Shown: in pieces, positions 28,133 through 37,528 of the stretch
Numbering within the stretch: the stretch's first letter is position 1
Layout of the letters: the number at the start of each line of letters is the position of its first letter
DNA from: Deltaproteobacteria bacterium
Lineage (GTDB): Bacteria > Desulfobacterota > Syntrophia > Syntrophales > UBA5619
Direction of reading: 5' to 3'
DNA length: 43,578 nt
Assembly (NCBI GenBank): GCA_021372695.1
Contig: JAJFTY010000082.1
Coordinates: forward strand, 1-43,578
The notes under the pieces: model-generated
The model's database searches: none
What the model was told of the DNA's origin: nothing
What the model saw: the letters and a program-made list of their open reading frames with translations, nothing else
Program-made: the position numbers and the translations under genes

Positions 28133-29302
28133 TCAGGAACGTATCCGGGCACCGCCGGCCAGTTCCCGGATGGCGGACAGGGCCGCGTCGATCTCCGCCT
28201 CCGTGTTGAAACAGCCGAATCCGAAACGCACGGTCCCCTCCGGGAAGGTCCCGATGGTCCGGTGCGCCGCGGGTGAGCAGTGGAGCCCGGGACGCGACAG
28301 GATCGCGAACCGCTCGTCCAACTCCCAGGCAACCTCCGACGGCATCAGGCCTTCAATGTTGAACGAAACCACGGCGGCCTGACGCGACGGATCGGCGGGG
28401 CCGTAAAGGGTCACCCCGGGAATCTCCTTCACGCCCGCCAGAAAGCGGCCCGTCAGGCTCTCCTCGCGGGCGCGGATCTCTGCGATCCCGTGCTCGATGA
28501 TCCACGCGGCGCCGGCGCTGAGCCCTGCAAGACCGACCGTGTTGGGCGTTCCGGCCTCGAATTTGTCCGGAAGAAAATCGGGCTGCGCCTCGAATTCGGA
28601 GCGGCTGCCCGTTCCGCCCGACAACAGGGGACGGATTTCCGTCTCCAGTCCGGGCCGGATGTAGAGGCCGCCCGTGCCCGGCGGGCCGAAGAGGGATTTG
28701 TGGCCCGTGAATGCCAGCAGATCGATCCCCATGTCCGCGACGTGGATCGGCAGGGCCCCCGCGGTTTGCGCCGCATCGACGAGCAGGACGATGCCATGGC
28801 CGCGGGCGATCCGTCCCGCCTCGGCGATCGGCAGAATCGTGCCCGTGACATTCGAGGCGTGGGTCAGGACGATGGCCTTCGTGTTCGGGCGGATGGCGGG
28901 CTCGATCGCACCGGGTTCGAACTCGCCGCGGACCGAGCAGGCAAGGACGGTCAGTTCCACCCCTTCTTTCTCCAGACCGCGGAGCGGACGCATCACCGAG
29001 TTGTGCTCCATGGCGGAGGTGATGACATGGTCGCCCGGCTTCAGGAGGCCATAGAGGGCGAGATTGAGCGCCTCGGTGGCATTCTTGGTGAAGACGATTT
29101 GGAAGGGATCTGCCGCGCCGAGGATCGTTGCCAGCGCCACCCGCGCGTCCAGCACGATCCGCCCCGCCTCGATGGAGAGCCGGTGGCCGGAGCGTCCGGG
29201 GCTGCCGCCGACCCCGCAAAGGTAGCGGGCCATCGCTTCTGGGACCTCAGGGGGCTTCGGCCAGGAGGTGGCGGCATTGTCGAAGTAAATGATATCGCTC
29301 AT
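28133..29302 (-). CDS. Cysteine desulfurase family protein (class V aminotransferase fold)
   Basis: This 389-residue PLP enzyme releases sulfur (or selenium) from cysteine (or selenocysteine). It opens IIYFDNAATSWPKPPEV, the family start. It carries the HNSVMRPLRG segment, VDAAQTAGALPIHV and the PLP lysine in FTGHKSLFGPPGTGG. The mobile-loop cysteine is in RPGLHCSPAAHRTIG. This form (about 380 residues, with the WPKP opening) matches the TIGR01977-type desulfurases of anaerobes rather than IscS. The start is ATG 29302; an ATG at 29323 overlaps the RNase gene stop. The gap to the RNase gene is 13 bases, so translation is probably coupled. A selenium role is possible because of the DUF3343 gene in the same run. 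Confidence 0.9.
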   Translation of the reverse strand: MSDIIYFDNAATSWPKPPEVPEAMARYLCGVGGSPGRSGHRLSIEAGRIVLDARVALATILGAADPFQIVFTKNATEALNLALYGLLKPGDHVITSAMEHNSVMRPLRGLEKEGVELTVLACSVRGEFEPGAIEPAIRPNTKAIVLTHASNVTGTILPIAEAGRIARGHGIVLLVDAAQTAGALPIHVADMGIDLLAFTGHKSLFGPPGTGGLYIRPGLETEIRPLLSGGTGSRSEFEAQPDFLPDKFEAGTPNTVGLAGLSAGAAWIIEHGIAEIRAREESLTGRFLAGVKEIPGVTLYGPADPSRQAAVVSFNIEGLMPSEVAWELDERFAILSRPGLHCSPAAHRTIGTFPEGTVRFGFGCFNTEAEIDAALSAIRELAGGARIRS

Positions 29303-29315
29303 GCCCTGTCGCCCA

Positions 29316-31457
29316 TCAATCATCCAGGGCTTCGAAAACCCTCTTCAGCCGGTTCAACGGATCTTCGGAACTCCCGTTTCCCCGGCCGGGACTCTCCTGC
29401 GGGGCGATTCCGCGGGGAGCCTCAGGGCGCGGCGGCGGAGCGATCCTCGATGGTGCCGGCTCGGCGGCAGCAGCCGGCGGCCGCGTGATCCGGGCCGTCT
29501 CCCGTGGAGGCGCTTCGGGCCGGGACACGGCCGGCGATGGCTGCGGCACGGCCGCTGACGTTTCCGCCGGAACTTCGCCGGGCGTTTTTCTGCGATGACG
29601 CGATCTGCGGCGGGGTTTCTTCTTTCCCGCGACCGGGAGAGATTCCCTGGCTTCGACGGTCGGCGCGGCTATTTTCGCGGGCTCTTCCTTGGTTGGCTCT
29701 ACCCTGGCCGGTTCTACCCTGGCCGGTTCCTCCTTCGCGGTCTCTTCGCTGCGGGGAGCCTCCCTTTTCGGCTCTTCCGGCCTTGGCTTCTCCTCCCTGG
29801 GCGAACCCTTTCCCTTCGCGCCCCTCCTCCGGCTTCCCCGCTTGGGTCCTTCCTTGCGGGATTCGGCGGGTGTCGGGGTTTCAGCCTCCCCGGGAACCGC
29901 CGTTTCCGCTTCCACGCACTCCGACTCCTCCGGTTCCTCGGGCTCCTCGATCACCTCCGCAACTTTCGGGGTGTGATTGACCGGCTCCGCCAGCGGCGTT
30001 TCCCGTTTTGCCGTTTCGATCTTCCACTCGTCCCAGGCCATGTCGGAACTTCCCGAAATATGGATCGACATGTCATAGTCGTTTTCCAGATGGTGGATCT
30101 CCGCCCGCTTCTGGTTCTGGAGGTAATCGGCTACCTCATAGGGAACGCTGAGGGTGATGGCGGAAGCGAGCCCCTTGACGGCCTGCGTTTCGATTTTCCG
30201 GTAGGCGGTCAGGGCCGTGTATTCGAGGGAGGGACGCACGCCCCGCCCCCGGCAGAAGGGACACGGGATGTAGCTGATCTCCTGGATCGTGGACTGCTTC
30301 TTCTGGCGCGAGAGCTCCAGGATGCCGAACTTGGAGATGTGGGAGAGCTGGATCCTCGCCCGGTCGAGGCTGATCGCCTTCTTGAAGGCTTTTTCGACCT
30401 CCGCGTTGTGTTTGCTCTCCATCATGTCGATGAAATCGATCACGATGAGCCCCCCGAGATCGCGCAGACGAAGCTGGCGGGCGATCTCCTCGGCCGCTTC
30501 CATGTTGGTCTGGAAGGCGGTCTCCTCGACGTTGCGCTTGTGCGAGCCGCGGCCGGAGTTGACGTCGATCGTGATCATCGCCTCGGTGGGGTTGATGATC
30601 AGGTAGCCGCCGGACTTCAGCTCGACGCGGTCCTGATAGATCACGCGGATCTGGTCCTCGAGCTGGTATTTGTCGAACAGGGGCGTCTTCTCCTTGTCCA
30701 ACCGGATCATCTTGACGCTCCGGGGGGCGACGGCCTTGCAGTAGGCCCGGACCTGCCGGAAGGTTTCCAGGTCGTCGACGAGGATCTCCTCGATGTCCGG
30801 GGTGAAGTAATCCCTGAGCGAACGGACCCCGAAGGCGCTCTCCTGGTAGATCAGGGCGGGCGCCGTCGCTTCGGCCGCCCCCTTCTGGATCTCTTTCCAG
30901 AGGCGGGAGAGGTGCTGGTAGTCGCGGGCCAGCTCCTGCTTGGTCCGGTTCATCCCAGCCGTCCGGACGATGAACCCCACCCCGTCCTCGGTCTTGATCT
31001 GCTCGACCAGTTCCTTGAGCCTCTTGCGGTCCTCCTCATCCTCGATTTTTCGGGAGATGCCGCTGCTCTCCTTGTTCGGCAGCAGCACCAGGTACCGGCC
31101 GGGCAGCGAGATGTAGGAGGTGAGCAGCGCCCCCTTGCGCTCGCTCACCTCGCGGAGCACCTGGACGAGGACCTCCTGCCCCGGTTTGAGGGTCGTTCTC
31201 GACCCGTCGCGGCACTCGGTGAAGTAGTTCGAGCTCACGTCGCGAAGCGGGAGAAAACCGTCCTTCCGGCCTCCGTAGTTCACGAAGGCGGCCTGGAGCC
31301 CCCGCTCGACCTTCATCACGATCCCTTTGTAGATGTTGCCGGTGATCGGCTCCCGGACGGCCATCTGGATGTTGAATTCGACCAGTTTGCCGTCCTCCAC
31401 GATCGCCATGCGTTTCTGTTCGAGGTGGACGGCATTGATCAGCATCTGTTTCTTCAT
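29316..31457 (-). CDS. rng: Ribonuclease E/G family protein with a charged C-terminal tail
   Basis: This 713-residue protein starts at ATG 31457 behind AAAGGA. It has an S1 RNA-binding section (about 35-120, NIYKGIVMKVERGLQAAFVN), an RNase H-like part, and the catalytic aspartates in AMITIDVNSGRGSHKRN and GLIVIDFIDMM. The zinc-link motif is CPFCRGRG, and the fold closes near residue 500. The last 200 or so residues are low-complexity Pro/Glu/Arg/Lys (KKPRRRSRHRRKT and similar) and end in RLKRVFEALDD. E. coli RNase G lacks such a tail; RNase E has one that scaffolds the degradosome. The enzyme processes rRNA, tRNA and mRNA. The Sua5-like gene ends 11 bases upstream. Confidence 0.93.
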   Translation of the reverse strand: MKKQMLINAVHLEQKRMAIVEDGKLVEFNIQMAVREPITGNIYKGIVMKVERGLQAAFVNYGGRKDGFLPLRDVSSNYFTECRDGSRTTLKPGQEVLVQVLREVSERKGALLTSYISLPGRYLVLLPNKESSGISRKIEDEEDRKRLKELVEQIKTEDGVGFIVRTAGMNRTKQELARDYQHLSRLWKEIQKGAAEATAPALIYQESAFGVRSLRDYFTPDIEEILVDDLETFRQVRAYCKAVAPRSVKMIRLDKEKTPLFDKYQLEDQIRVIYQDRVELKSGGYLIINPTEAMITIDVNSGRGSHKRNVEETAFQTNMEAAEEIARQLRLRDLGGLIVIDFIDMMESKHNAEVEKAFKKAISLDRARIQLSHISKFGILELSRQKKQSTIQEISYIPCPFCRGRGVRPSLEYTALTAYRKIETQAVKGLASAITLSVPYEVADYLQNQKRAEIHHLENDYDMSIHISGSSDMAWDEWKIETAKRETPLAEPVNHTPKVAEVIEEPEEPEESECVEAETAVPGEAETPTPAESRKEGPKRGSRRRGAKGKGSPREEKPRPEEPKREAPRSEETAKEEPARVEPARVEPTKEEPAKIAAPTVEARESLPVAGKKKPRRRSRHRRKTPGEVPAETSAAVPQPSPAVSRPEAPPRETARITRPPAAAAEPAPSRIAPPPRPEAPRGIAPQESPGRGNGSSEDPLNRLKRVFEALDD

Positions 31458-31468
31458 AAAAATCCTTT

Positions 31469-32077
31469 CTATTGGAAGGCGGAGACATCGCCTTTTCCGA
31501 CTCGGATGACCTCGACCCCTTCGTCGAGGAGGCTGATCACGCTCGAAGGCGTCGCGGCGATGATCCCGCCGTCGATGATCGCATCGACCCTCTTGCCGAA
31601 GAGCTCCTCGATGATCCGGGGATCGCTCAGAAGTTCGCCCCCTCCGTCCTTGACGCTGGTGCTGATGACCGGAGAGCCCATCTCCGCGATCAGGGCCTGG
31701 CAGATCCGGTTGTCGGGAACGCGGATGCCCGTCGTCTGACGTTTGGGGAGGATGATCTTGGGAACGGCGCGGGAGGCTTCGAGAATGAAGGTATAGGGGC
31801 CGGGAAGGAGACGCTTCATGATCTTGTAGGCGTCGTCGGAGACCCTGGCGTACCGGCTGATATCCTTCAGGTCGGCGCAGATGAAGCTCAGCGGCTGTTT
31901 CCGGTCGCGGCGCTGGATCTCGTAGATCCGCTCGATCCCCTTCTTGTTGAACAGGTCGCACCCCATCCCGTAGACCGTGTCGGTAGGATAGATGACGATC
32001 CCGCCGCTGCGGAGGATATCCACCGCTTTGCGGATCAGCCGCATCTGGGGATTCTGATTGTTGATGGCGACCAGCAT
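31469..32077 (-). CDS. Sua5/YciO/YrdC-type threonylcarbamoyl-AMP synthase family protein
   Basis: This 202-residue protein is of the YrdC fold. The marks are GGIVIYPTDTVYGMGCDLFN, then KKGIERIYEIQRRDRKQPLSF, LLPGPYTFILEAS and TTGIRVPDN. It ends in a strand GVEVIRVGKGDVS. YrdC/Sua5 proteins make threonylcarbamoyl-AMP for the t6A modification of ANN-reading tRNAs. The short YciO-like branch (about 200 residues, opening NNQNPQMRLIRKAVDILR) may differ in activity. The start ATG 32077 aligns with YciO. An ATG at 32113 would add 12 residues without a ribosome site. It is the first gene of the minus-strand run and is divergent from the molybdenum hydroxylase. Confidence 0.88.
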   Translation of the reverse strand: MLVAINNQNPQMRLIRKAVDILRSGGIVIYPTDTVYGMGCDLFNKKGIERIYEIQRRDRKQPLSFICADLKDISRYARVSDDAYKIMKRLLPGPYTFILEASRAVPKIILPKRQTTGIRVPDNRICQALIAEMGSPVISTSVKDGGGELLSDPRIIEELFGKRVDAIIDGGIIAATPSSVISLLDEGVEVIRVGKGDVSAFQ

Positions 32078-32332
32078 ATCGTCCCTGTCCACGCCGGGAA
32101 CCCTTCCCGACATTTAGCGGCGTAATCTACCAGAAACACGGACGATGATCAATGAAATATATCGGTTGGGGGATACCGCCACAATCCCCCCATTCGATTC
32201 CCATTGTGTCTGCCCGGAAAGTCGTTCTACCTTGTTCAATCAGGGATCATTCCGCAGGGTTTGTGCGCAGGCACCATCGCTGCGAATGGGCGAAATTCAT
32301 TTCCGTTTCTTGTCATTCAAGGAGGCAGGGTC

Positions 32333-32833
32333 GTGGCACAGGATGAACAGCAGAAACCGGTCGAGTTGCAGCTCTTGGTCAATGGGAAGCGATACACGAT
32401 CCAGGCGCTTCCCGACACGCCTCTCCTCTGGGCGCTTCGGGACAACCTGGGGCTCACGGGGACGAAATTCGGCTGCGGTGTCGGCCTGTGCGGGGCATGC
32501 ACCGTCCATGTGAACGGGGAGGCGACCCGCTCCTGCGTCACCCCGGTTTCGTCCGTCGTCGGCAAGCGGATCACCACCATCGAGGGTCTCTCCCCCGACG
32601 GGTCGCATCCCGTGCAGAAGGCCTGGATCGCCGACGACGTTCCCCAGTGCGGCTACTGCCACCCGGGGCAGATCATGGCCGCCGCGGCGCTTCTGGCCAA
32701 GAAACCTGCTCCGAGCGACGCCGACATCGATGCCGCGATGAGGGGAAACATCTGCCGCTGCGGGACCTATCAGCGGATCCGCCGGGCAATCCACCACGCC
32801 GCCGGAGAGGCGCAGCCAGGAGGTGGGCGATGA
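32333..32833 (+). CDS. Molybdenum hydroxylase small subunit, two [2Fe-2S] centres
   Basis: This 166-residue protein of the xanthine dehydrogenase family passes electrons from the molybdenum subunit. The start is a GTG at 32333 with AAGGAGG seven bases ahead. The open frame continues upstream to 32204 but without a site. The plant-type ferredoxin cluster is [15 protein letters not shown] plus a later Cys in ATRSC. The second, helical cluster is [10 protein letters not shown] and [13 protein letters not shown]. There is no signal peptide. The stop overlaps the large-subunit ATG (ATGA), showing translational coupling. The closest named relatives by layout are isoquinoline 1-oxidoreductase alpha subunits, but the substrate here is unknown. 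Confidence 0.93.
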   Translation: MAQDEQQKPVELQLLVNGKRYTIQALPDTPLLWALRDNLGLTGTKFGCGVGLCGACTVHVNGEATRSCVTPVSSVVGKRITTIEGLSPDGSHPVQKAWIADDVPQCGYCHPGQIMAAAALLAKKPAPSDADIDAAMRGNICRCGTYQRIRRAIHHAAGEAQPGGGR

Positions 32834-35040
32834 ACGAGATCATCAAAATCGATCGGTGCGGCCATCCGCAATGCGGCCCGGTGGGCGACGGGCTCCTGCT
32901 CGGCTTCTCTCTGACGCCCCGGATGTTCGGGGAGGAGACGGGAGCCGCGGCGGAAAGACGGCAGGCAGGTTCCTTCACCCCGGACGCCTTCATCCGGATC
33001 GACGCCGACGATACCGTTACCCTGACGATCCCCAAAAGCGAAATGGGACAGGGCGTCTACACGGCTCTGCCGATGCTCGTGGCCGAGGAGCTGGCTTGCG
33101 ACTGGCAGAAGATCCGCGTCGAGGCGGCGCCGGTCCGCCCCGCCTACAACCATACCGAGTGGGGTCCGCTCCAGGGGACCGGGGGCAGCAGCAGTGTGTC
33201 GAGCGAATGGGAGCGCCTGCGAAAAGCGGGCGCCACGGCCCGGGAGATGCTTCTGGCCGCTGCCGCCGCCACATGGAATGTCGGCAAAGAAGTGTGCAGC
33301 GCGGAAGCGGGCAGGGTCGTCCACGCAAGCGGAAAAACGCTGACCTTCGGTGAGCTTGCGAAGAAGGCCGGTGAGATGCCCGTGCCCGAGGATGTCCCGC
33401 TGAAGGCCCCTTCCCTCTTCCGGATCATCGGCAAACCCACGCTCCGCCTGGACACGCCCGAGAAGGTCGACGGCAGAGCCGTCTTCGGCCTCGACGCCCG
33501 CCTTCCCGGCATGCTGACCGCCGTTATCGCCCGGTGCCCTGTATTCGGCGGCCGGGTGAAAAGCGTGGATGCGGCGCGGGCCAAGGCCTTTCCCGGCGTC
33601 CGCGACGTCTTTACGGTGCCTTCCGGCGTGGCGGTTCTGGCCGATGCCTTCTGGCCGGCCAAAAAAGGGCGCGATCTGCTGAACATCGTCTGGGATGAGG
33701 GCGAAGGCGCGGGACTTTCCACGTCGGCCCTGCGGGCGAGATACCAGGCCCTGGTCCGGACCCCCGGGATGACCGCACGGCTGGACGGCGATCCGGACGG
33801 GTCGCTCGGCGGCGCTTCCCAGCGGATCGCGGCCGAGTACGAGGTCCCCTACCTCGCCCACGCCATGATGGAGCCGCTCAACTGCCTGGTCGATTATCGC
33901 GGCGATCATTGCGAGATCTGGACGGGAACCCAGTTTCAAACCGTGGACCGGGATGCCGCGGCCCGCGTTCTGAACCTCGACCCCGGGCAGGTCGAGATCC
34001 ACACCACGTTCCTCGGGGGCGGATTCGGACGGCGCGCCAACCCCGCCTCGGATTTCGTCGTCGAGGCCGCGCACGTGGCCAAGGCGGTGAAAAAGCCGGT
34101 CATGGTCGTCTGGACCCGCGAGGACGACATCAAGGGGGGCTATTACCGCCCCTTCTGGTACGACCGGCTCGAAGCCGGCCTCGACGCGGCGGGCAACCCG
34201 GTCTCGTGGAAGCACGCGATCGCGGGGCAGTCGATCCTCAAGGACACGGTGTTTTCCGGGATGATCGTCGACGGCCTCGACGCGGTCTCGGTCGAAGGGG
34301 CCAAAGAGCTCCCCTATGCCGTCCCCAACGTTTACGTGGGTCTGCACAGCCCGGAGGTTCCCGTCCCCGTACAGTGGTGGCGCTCGGTAGGCCACTCCCA
34401 CACGGCATTCGTCGTCGAGAGCTTCATCGACGAGCTGGCCCATCTGGCCGGGAAGGATCCGTACGAATTCCGCCGTGGGCTCCTTTCGGCCCACCCGCGG
34501 CTCCGGAGAGTCCTGGAGACGGCCGCGCAGGAGGCCGGCTGGGACCGGCCGCTTCCGGCAGGCCAAGGCAGGGGGATCGCCGTCCACGAGTCGTTCGGGA
34601 GCTATGTGGCCCAGGTTGCGGAGGTCTCTGTTTCCGAAGCAGGAAAGGTCCGGGTCCACCGGGTCGTCTGTGCGGTCGACTGCGGCCTGGCGGTCAACCC
34701 CGGGACGATCCGCGCCCAGGTCGAGGGAAGCGTCGTCTTCGGACTGACCGCGGCCCTCTACGGGGCGATCACCCTCAAGGACGGACGCGTGGAGCAGGAC
34801 AACTTCCGCAACTATCCCATGCTGAGGATGAATGAGATGCCTGTTGTCGAGGTCCACATCGTTCCGAGCGGTGAGGCCCCGAGCGGCATCGGCGAGCCCG
34901 GCGTGCCGCCGATCGCGCCCGCCGTGACCAATGCCGTCTTTGCCTTGACCGGAAAGCGCGTCCGGACGCTGCCGATCCGGCCGGACGAACTGAAGGTTGA
35001 ATCATCCGGAATGAATTCGTCGGCAACACCCGCCCACTGA
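32830..35040 (+). CDS. Molybdenum hydroxylase large subunit, isoquinoline-oxidoreductase-beta type
   Basis: This 736-residue molybdopterin protein starts at ATG 32830, overlapping the small-subunit stop. It contains [21 protein letters not shown], the glycine loop [36 protein letters not shown] and [20 protein letters not shown]. The C-terminal [19 protein letters not shown] holds the catalytic Glu. Relatives (IorB type) usually begin with a Tat signal. Here residues 1-35 keep a GLLLGFSL hydrophobic piece, but where twin arginines are expected the sequence is IDRCGHPQC. Export may therefore be lost, or the protein may be cytoplasmic. No cytochrome or FAD subunit gene follows. Confidence 0.92.
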   Translation: MNEIIKIDRCGHPQCGPVGDGLLLGFSLTPRMFGEETGAAAERRQAGSFTPDAFIRIDADDTVTLTIPKSEMGQGVYTALPMLVAEELACDWQKIRVEAAPVRPAYNHTEWGPLQGTGGSSSVSSEWERLRKAGATAREMLLAAAAATWNVGKEVCSAEAGRVVHASGKTLTFGELAKKAGEMPVPEDVPLKAPSLFRIIGKPTLRLDTPEKVDGRAVFGLDARLPGMLTAVIARCPVFGGRVKSVDAARAKAFPGVRDVFTVPSGVAVLADAFWPAKKGRDLLNIVWDEGEGAGLSTSALRARYQALVRTPGMTARLDGDPDGSLGGASQRIAAEYEVPYLAHAMMEPLNCLVDYRGDHCEIWTGTQFQTVDRDAAARVLNLDPGQVEIHTTFLGGGFGRRANPASDFVVEAAHVAKAVKKPVMVVWTREDDIKGGYYRPFWYDRLEAGLDAAGNPVSWKHAIAGQSILKDTVFSGMIVDGLDAVSVEGAKELPYAVPNVYVGLHSPEVPVPVQWWRSVGHSHTAFVVESFIDELAHLAGKDPYEFRRGLLSAHPRLRRVLETAAQEAGWDRPLPAGQGRGIAVHESFGSYVAQVAEVSVSEAGKVRVHRVVCAVDCGLAVNPGTIRAQVEGSVVFGLTAALYGAITLKDGRVEQDNFRNYPMLRMNEMPVVEVHIVPSGEAPSGIGEPGVPPIAPAVTNAVFALTGKRVRTLPIRPDELKVESSGMNSSATPAH

Positions 35041-35082
35041 CCTAAGGATCCCTCCCGGGGCCGCCGATCAGGGCCGTCCCGC

Positions 35083-36000
35083 CTATCCGCCGGGGACGAA
35101 GAGCAGGTTCGGCCCCATGCGGCTGTAACCCGCATCGGCCATCATGAGATCCAGCGCCAGGGTGGAGAGGTCATCGGCAACGGGGTCGGCCTGCGGGGAC
35201 TTCTCCCGATACACCATTTTCAGATAACTCCGGCAGGCATCGCAGGTTTCGGCGCGGACCACTCCATCGCTTCCCTCGACATACCGGTAGGCGATGCGGT
35301 TGCTGTCGCGGCAGGCCGCGCAGGTAACCCGCACCAGGTGCCATTCGGTGTTGCAGAGCGCGCAGTGCAGGTAGCGCAGCCCGGCCACCTCGCCGCCCCT
35401 GCGCACGAGGCCGGCCACCGGCAGAAAGTCGCAGCAGGGGCAGACGCCCGGTGCGGCGCCGGGAAGCGCGATCTTCATCGGGTCGAGCCGCGCAGCCAGG
35501 GCCGTCCAGTGCACCTGAAGGGCAGCCCCGACAAAGGGGAGGAGATCCGCATCCGGACCCGCGAGTTCAGCCCGGAGGACCCGGTCGGCGAGCGCCTCCA
35601 GGGCCGGGCCGTCAAGCCTCTGGAGCCTTTCCAGGGTGTCCCGAACCACGGGCGGCGCATGGGGCAGGAGATCGCACGCCAAGGCGAAGAGAGCCTGTTG
35701 CCAGGCAGGGTCGCGGCGCCAGGATGGGTCCGCAAGGGGCGGTGTGCGGTTTTCCCAGGCCAGCGCCATGACCGTCTCATCGGGCAGAGGAAGTGTTGGA
35801 TAGTGCTGCAGCAACTCGTGCTGGGCACGGGTCAGGCGTCCGAGGAAGGAAAGCCACTCGGCCAGAGGGTGGCCCTTCGCCAGGGCGGCAAACCGCTGGG
35901 AGCGGTCCCGGAAGATTCGGCCGGGGTCGGGGAGAATCACGGCGGGGAAAGACCCCACCCCCTGCTGCCCGCTCTCGTCAGGCATCCGGTTCGGAGTCAT
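35083..36000 (-). CDS. fdhE: Formate dehydrogenase accessory protein FdhE
   Basis: This 305-residue cytoplasmic rubredoxin-like protein is needed to make active membrane formate dehydrogenase. Its role is thought to be handling the Fe-S or selenium catalytic subunit before Tat export. Four CxxC motifs are visible: CPCC, CALC, CAAC and CDAC. Other marks are [20 protein letters not shown] in the N-terminal helical part and [20 protein letters not shown] in the zinc/iron part. The start is ATG 36000, four bases after the fdnI stop, so it is the last gene of the fdn unit. It is convergent with the molybdenum hydroxylase gene. Confidence 0.94.
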   Translation of the reverse strand: MTPNRMPDESGQQGVGSFPAVILPDPGRIFRDRSQRFAALAKGHPLAEWLSFLGRLTRAQHELLQHYPTLPLPDETVMALAWENRTPPLADPSWRRDPAWQQALFALACDLLPHAPPVVRDTLERLQRLDGPALEALADRVLRAELAGPDADLLPFVGAALQVHWTALAARLDPMKIALPGAAPGVCPCCDFLPVAGLVRRGGEVAGLRYLHCALCNTEWHLVRVTCAACRDSNRIAYRYVEGSDGVVRAETCDACRSYLKMVYREKSPQADPVADDLSTLALDLMMADAGYSRMGPNLLFVPGG

Positions 36001-36004
36001 GGGT

Positions 36005-36625
36005 TCATCCGCCCGTCATCTGGCGATACCAGGTCGCGTGATGGTGCTTGGCCCAGGCGCGGCTCACGGTGCCGAACACCATGGCGTGGAGCGTTCCCCG
36101 GGTCCAGATCGCGGCGTAGATATGGCCGAAGATCAGGCCGATGATCAGCGCCCCGAAGGCCGCGTGCACGACGGAGGCGAAGCGGACCAGCGCGACCGGG
36201 AGGCTGTAGAAGGCGCGCCACATGACGAGGCCGGAGAGGACCATCACCAGAAGTGAGGTGCTGAGCGCCCAGAACAGCACCTTTTCCCCGGCGTTGAATT
36301 TCTCCTGCGGCGGCATCTCATGGCTGCTGCCGCCGACGAGCTCTCCGACGCGCGTCAGCCATTCCCGGTCGTCCGGCGTGATCCGGTTCAGGCTGCGGAA
36401 CCGGAGGAACATCGAGACGAACAGAATCGCGAGCAGCAGACCGATGAAGGGGTGCAGGATCCGCGTCCATACCCCGCCGCCGAAGAGTTCGGAAAGTGGC
36501 CAGAAGGCGGGATGGAAAAAGGTCAGACCCGAGAGAGCGGCCAGGACGAAGCCGATCGCGACGAGCCAGTGGTTTGCCCGTTCCTGCGGGGTAAAGCGTT
36601 TCAACTCTTTCGGATTCGGGATCAT
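36005..36625 (-). CDS. fdnI: Formate dehydrogenase-N gamma subunit, cytochrome b556
   Basis: This 206-residue inner-membrane protein has four hydrophobic helices and anchors the formate dehydrogenase, passing electrons to the quinone pool. It opens with [20 protein letters not shown], where the His is a haem ligand candidate. [19 protein letters not shown] holds a second. A third and fourth lie in [20 protein letters not shown] and [19 protein letters not shown], which match the haem and quinone region of FdnI. The length is close to E. coli FdnI (217). The start ATG 36625 overlaps the fdnH stop by four bases. Confidence 0.94.
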   Translation of the reverse strand: MIPNPKELKRFTPQERANHWLVAIGFVLAALSGLTFFHPAFWPLSELFGGGVWTRILHPFIGLLLAILFVSMFLRFRSLNRITPDDREWLTRVGELVGGSSHEMPPQEKFNAGEKVLFWALSTSLLVMVLSGLVMWRAFYSLPVALVRFASVVHAAFGALIIGLIFGHIYAAIWTRGTLHAMVFGTVSRAWAKHHHATWYRQMTGG

Positions 36626-37515
36626 TTGGCCTTGCCCTCCTTCTTGTCCGGTTCATCCTCCAGTTCTTTGGGGACGTCGTTCGGCCCCTTGGTGACGTAA
36701 TGGAGAAAGCAGCTCATTGCCACCGCGCCCAGAGCTGCGGTGGCAATGGGCTTGGCCGCCCCTTTCCAGAGCGCGACCATGGGGCTGATGCTGGGATCGG
36801 CGGCCAGGCCGTTGTAAAGACCGGGCTGATCGGCATAGTGCAGCACGTACATGACGTGGGTGCCGCCGACTCCCAGCGGATCGTAGAGGCCGGCCTTCGC
36901 GAAACCGCGCGATTTCAGGTCGGCGATCCTCTCCTCTGCGTATTCCTTCATCTGCTCCTTGGTACCGAACTGGAGCGCCCCGGTCGGGCAGGACTTGATG
37001 CAGGCGGGTTCCAGCCCCACGGCGACCCGGTCGGAGCAGAGGGTGCACTTGTAGACTTTGCGGTCCCTGCCGGACAGCCGCGGGATGTCGAAGGGGCAGC
37101 CGGCGATGCAGTAGCCGCAGCCGATGCAGTTCTCCTCATGGAAGTCCACGATGCCGTTCGCATACTGGATGATGGCCCCGGGGGCGGGGCAGGCCGCAAG
37201 ACACCCCGGCTCCTGGCAGTGCATGCAGCCGTCCTTGCGGATCAGCCATTCCAGCCTTTCCCCTTCCCTGCGTTCGGTAAAACGCATCACCGTCCAGGAA
37301 GAGGCCGAAAGATCGGGCGGATTGTCGTAGACGCCCCGGTTGACCCCCACGTCGTCCCGGACGTCGTTCCACTCCAGGCAGGCTGCCTGGCAGGCCTTGC
37401 AGCCGATGCAGGTGGTGACGTCGATCAGTTTGGCGACTTCCGTCGCGCGCCGCACCGAGGGGCTCGGCGTGGTCGTTGCGGAACGTCGTGTGATGTCGAG
37501 TGATTGCAGTGCCAT
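36622..37515 (-). CDS. fdnH: Formate dehydrogenase-N beta subunit, four [4Fe-4S]
   Basis: This 297-residue iron-sulfur protein starts at ATG 37515 behind GAGGAGGAG. It has four cysteine groups: [37 protein letters not shown] and [21 protein letters not shown], typical of the electron-relay subunit. A single membrane helix near the C-terminus ([20 protein letters not shown]) anchors it to FdnI. The N-terminus ([14 protein letters not shown]) and most motifs are strikingly close to the E. coli FdnH/FdoH sequence. The RR is in the leader, but export is expected as a complex with FdnG. The fdnG stop lies 13 bases upstream. Confidence 0.95.
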   Translation of the reverse strand: MALQSLDITRRSATTTPSPSVRRATEVAKLIDVTTCIGCKACQAACLEWNDVRDDVGVNRGVYDNPPDLSASSWTVMRFTERREGERLEWLIRKDGCMHCQEPGCLAACPAPGAIIQYANGIVDFHEENCIGCGYCIAGCPFDIPRLSGRDRKVYKCTLCSDRVAVGLEPACIKSCPTGALQFGTKEQMKEYAEERIADLKSRGFAKAGLYDPLGVGGTHVMYVLHYADQPGLYNGLAADPSISPMVALWKGAAKPIATAALGAVAMSCFLHYVTKGPNDVPKELEDEPDKKEGKAK

Positions 37516-37528
37516 ATCCGTCTCCTCC

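Noticed and set aside
29595..31739. Open frame of 714 codons antisense to the RNase E/G gene
   Set aside because: Shadow of a gene with clear catalytic motifs; no ribosome site or known motif on this strand.
31458..31961. Upstream in-frame extension of the RNase E/G gene
   Set aside because: It runs through the Sua5-like gene in another frame. The ATG at 31457 with AAAGGA and the S1 domain just after it mark the real start.
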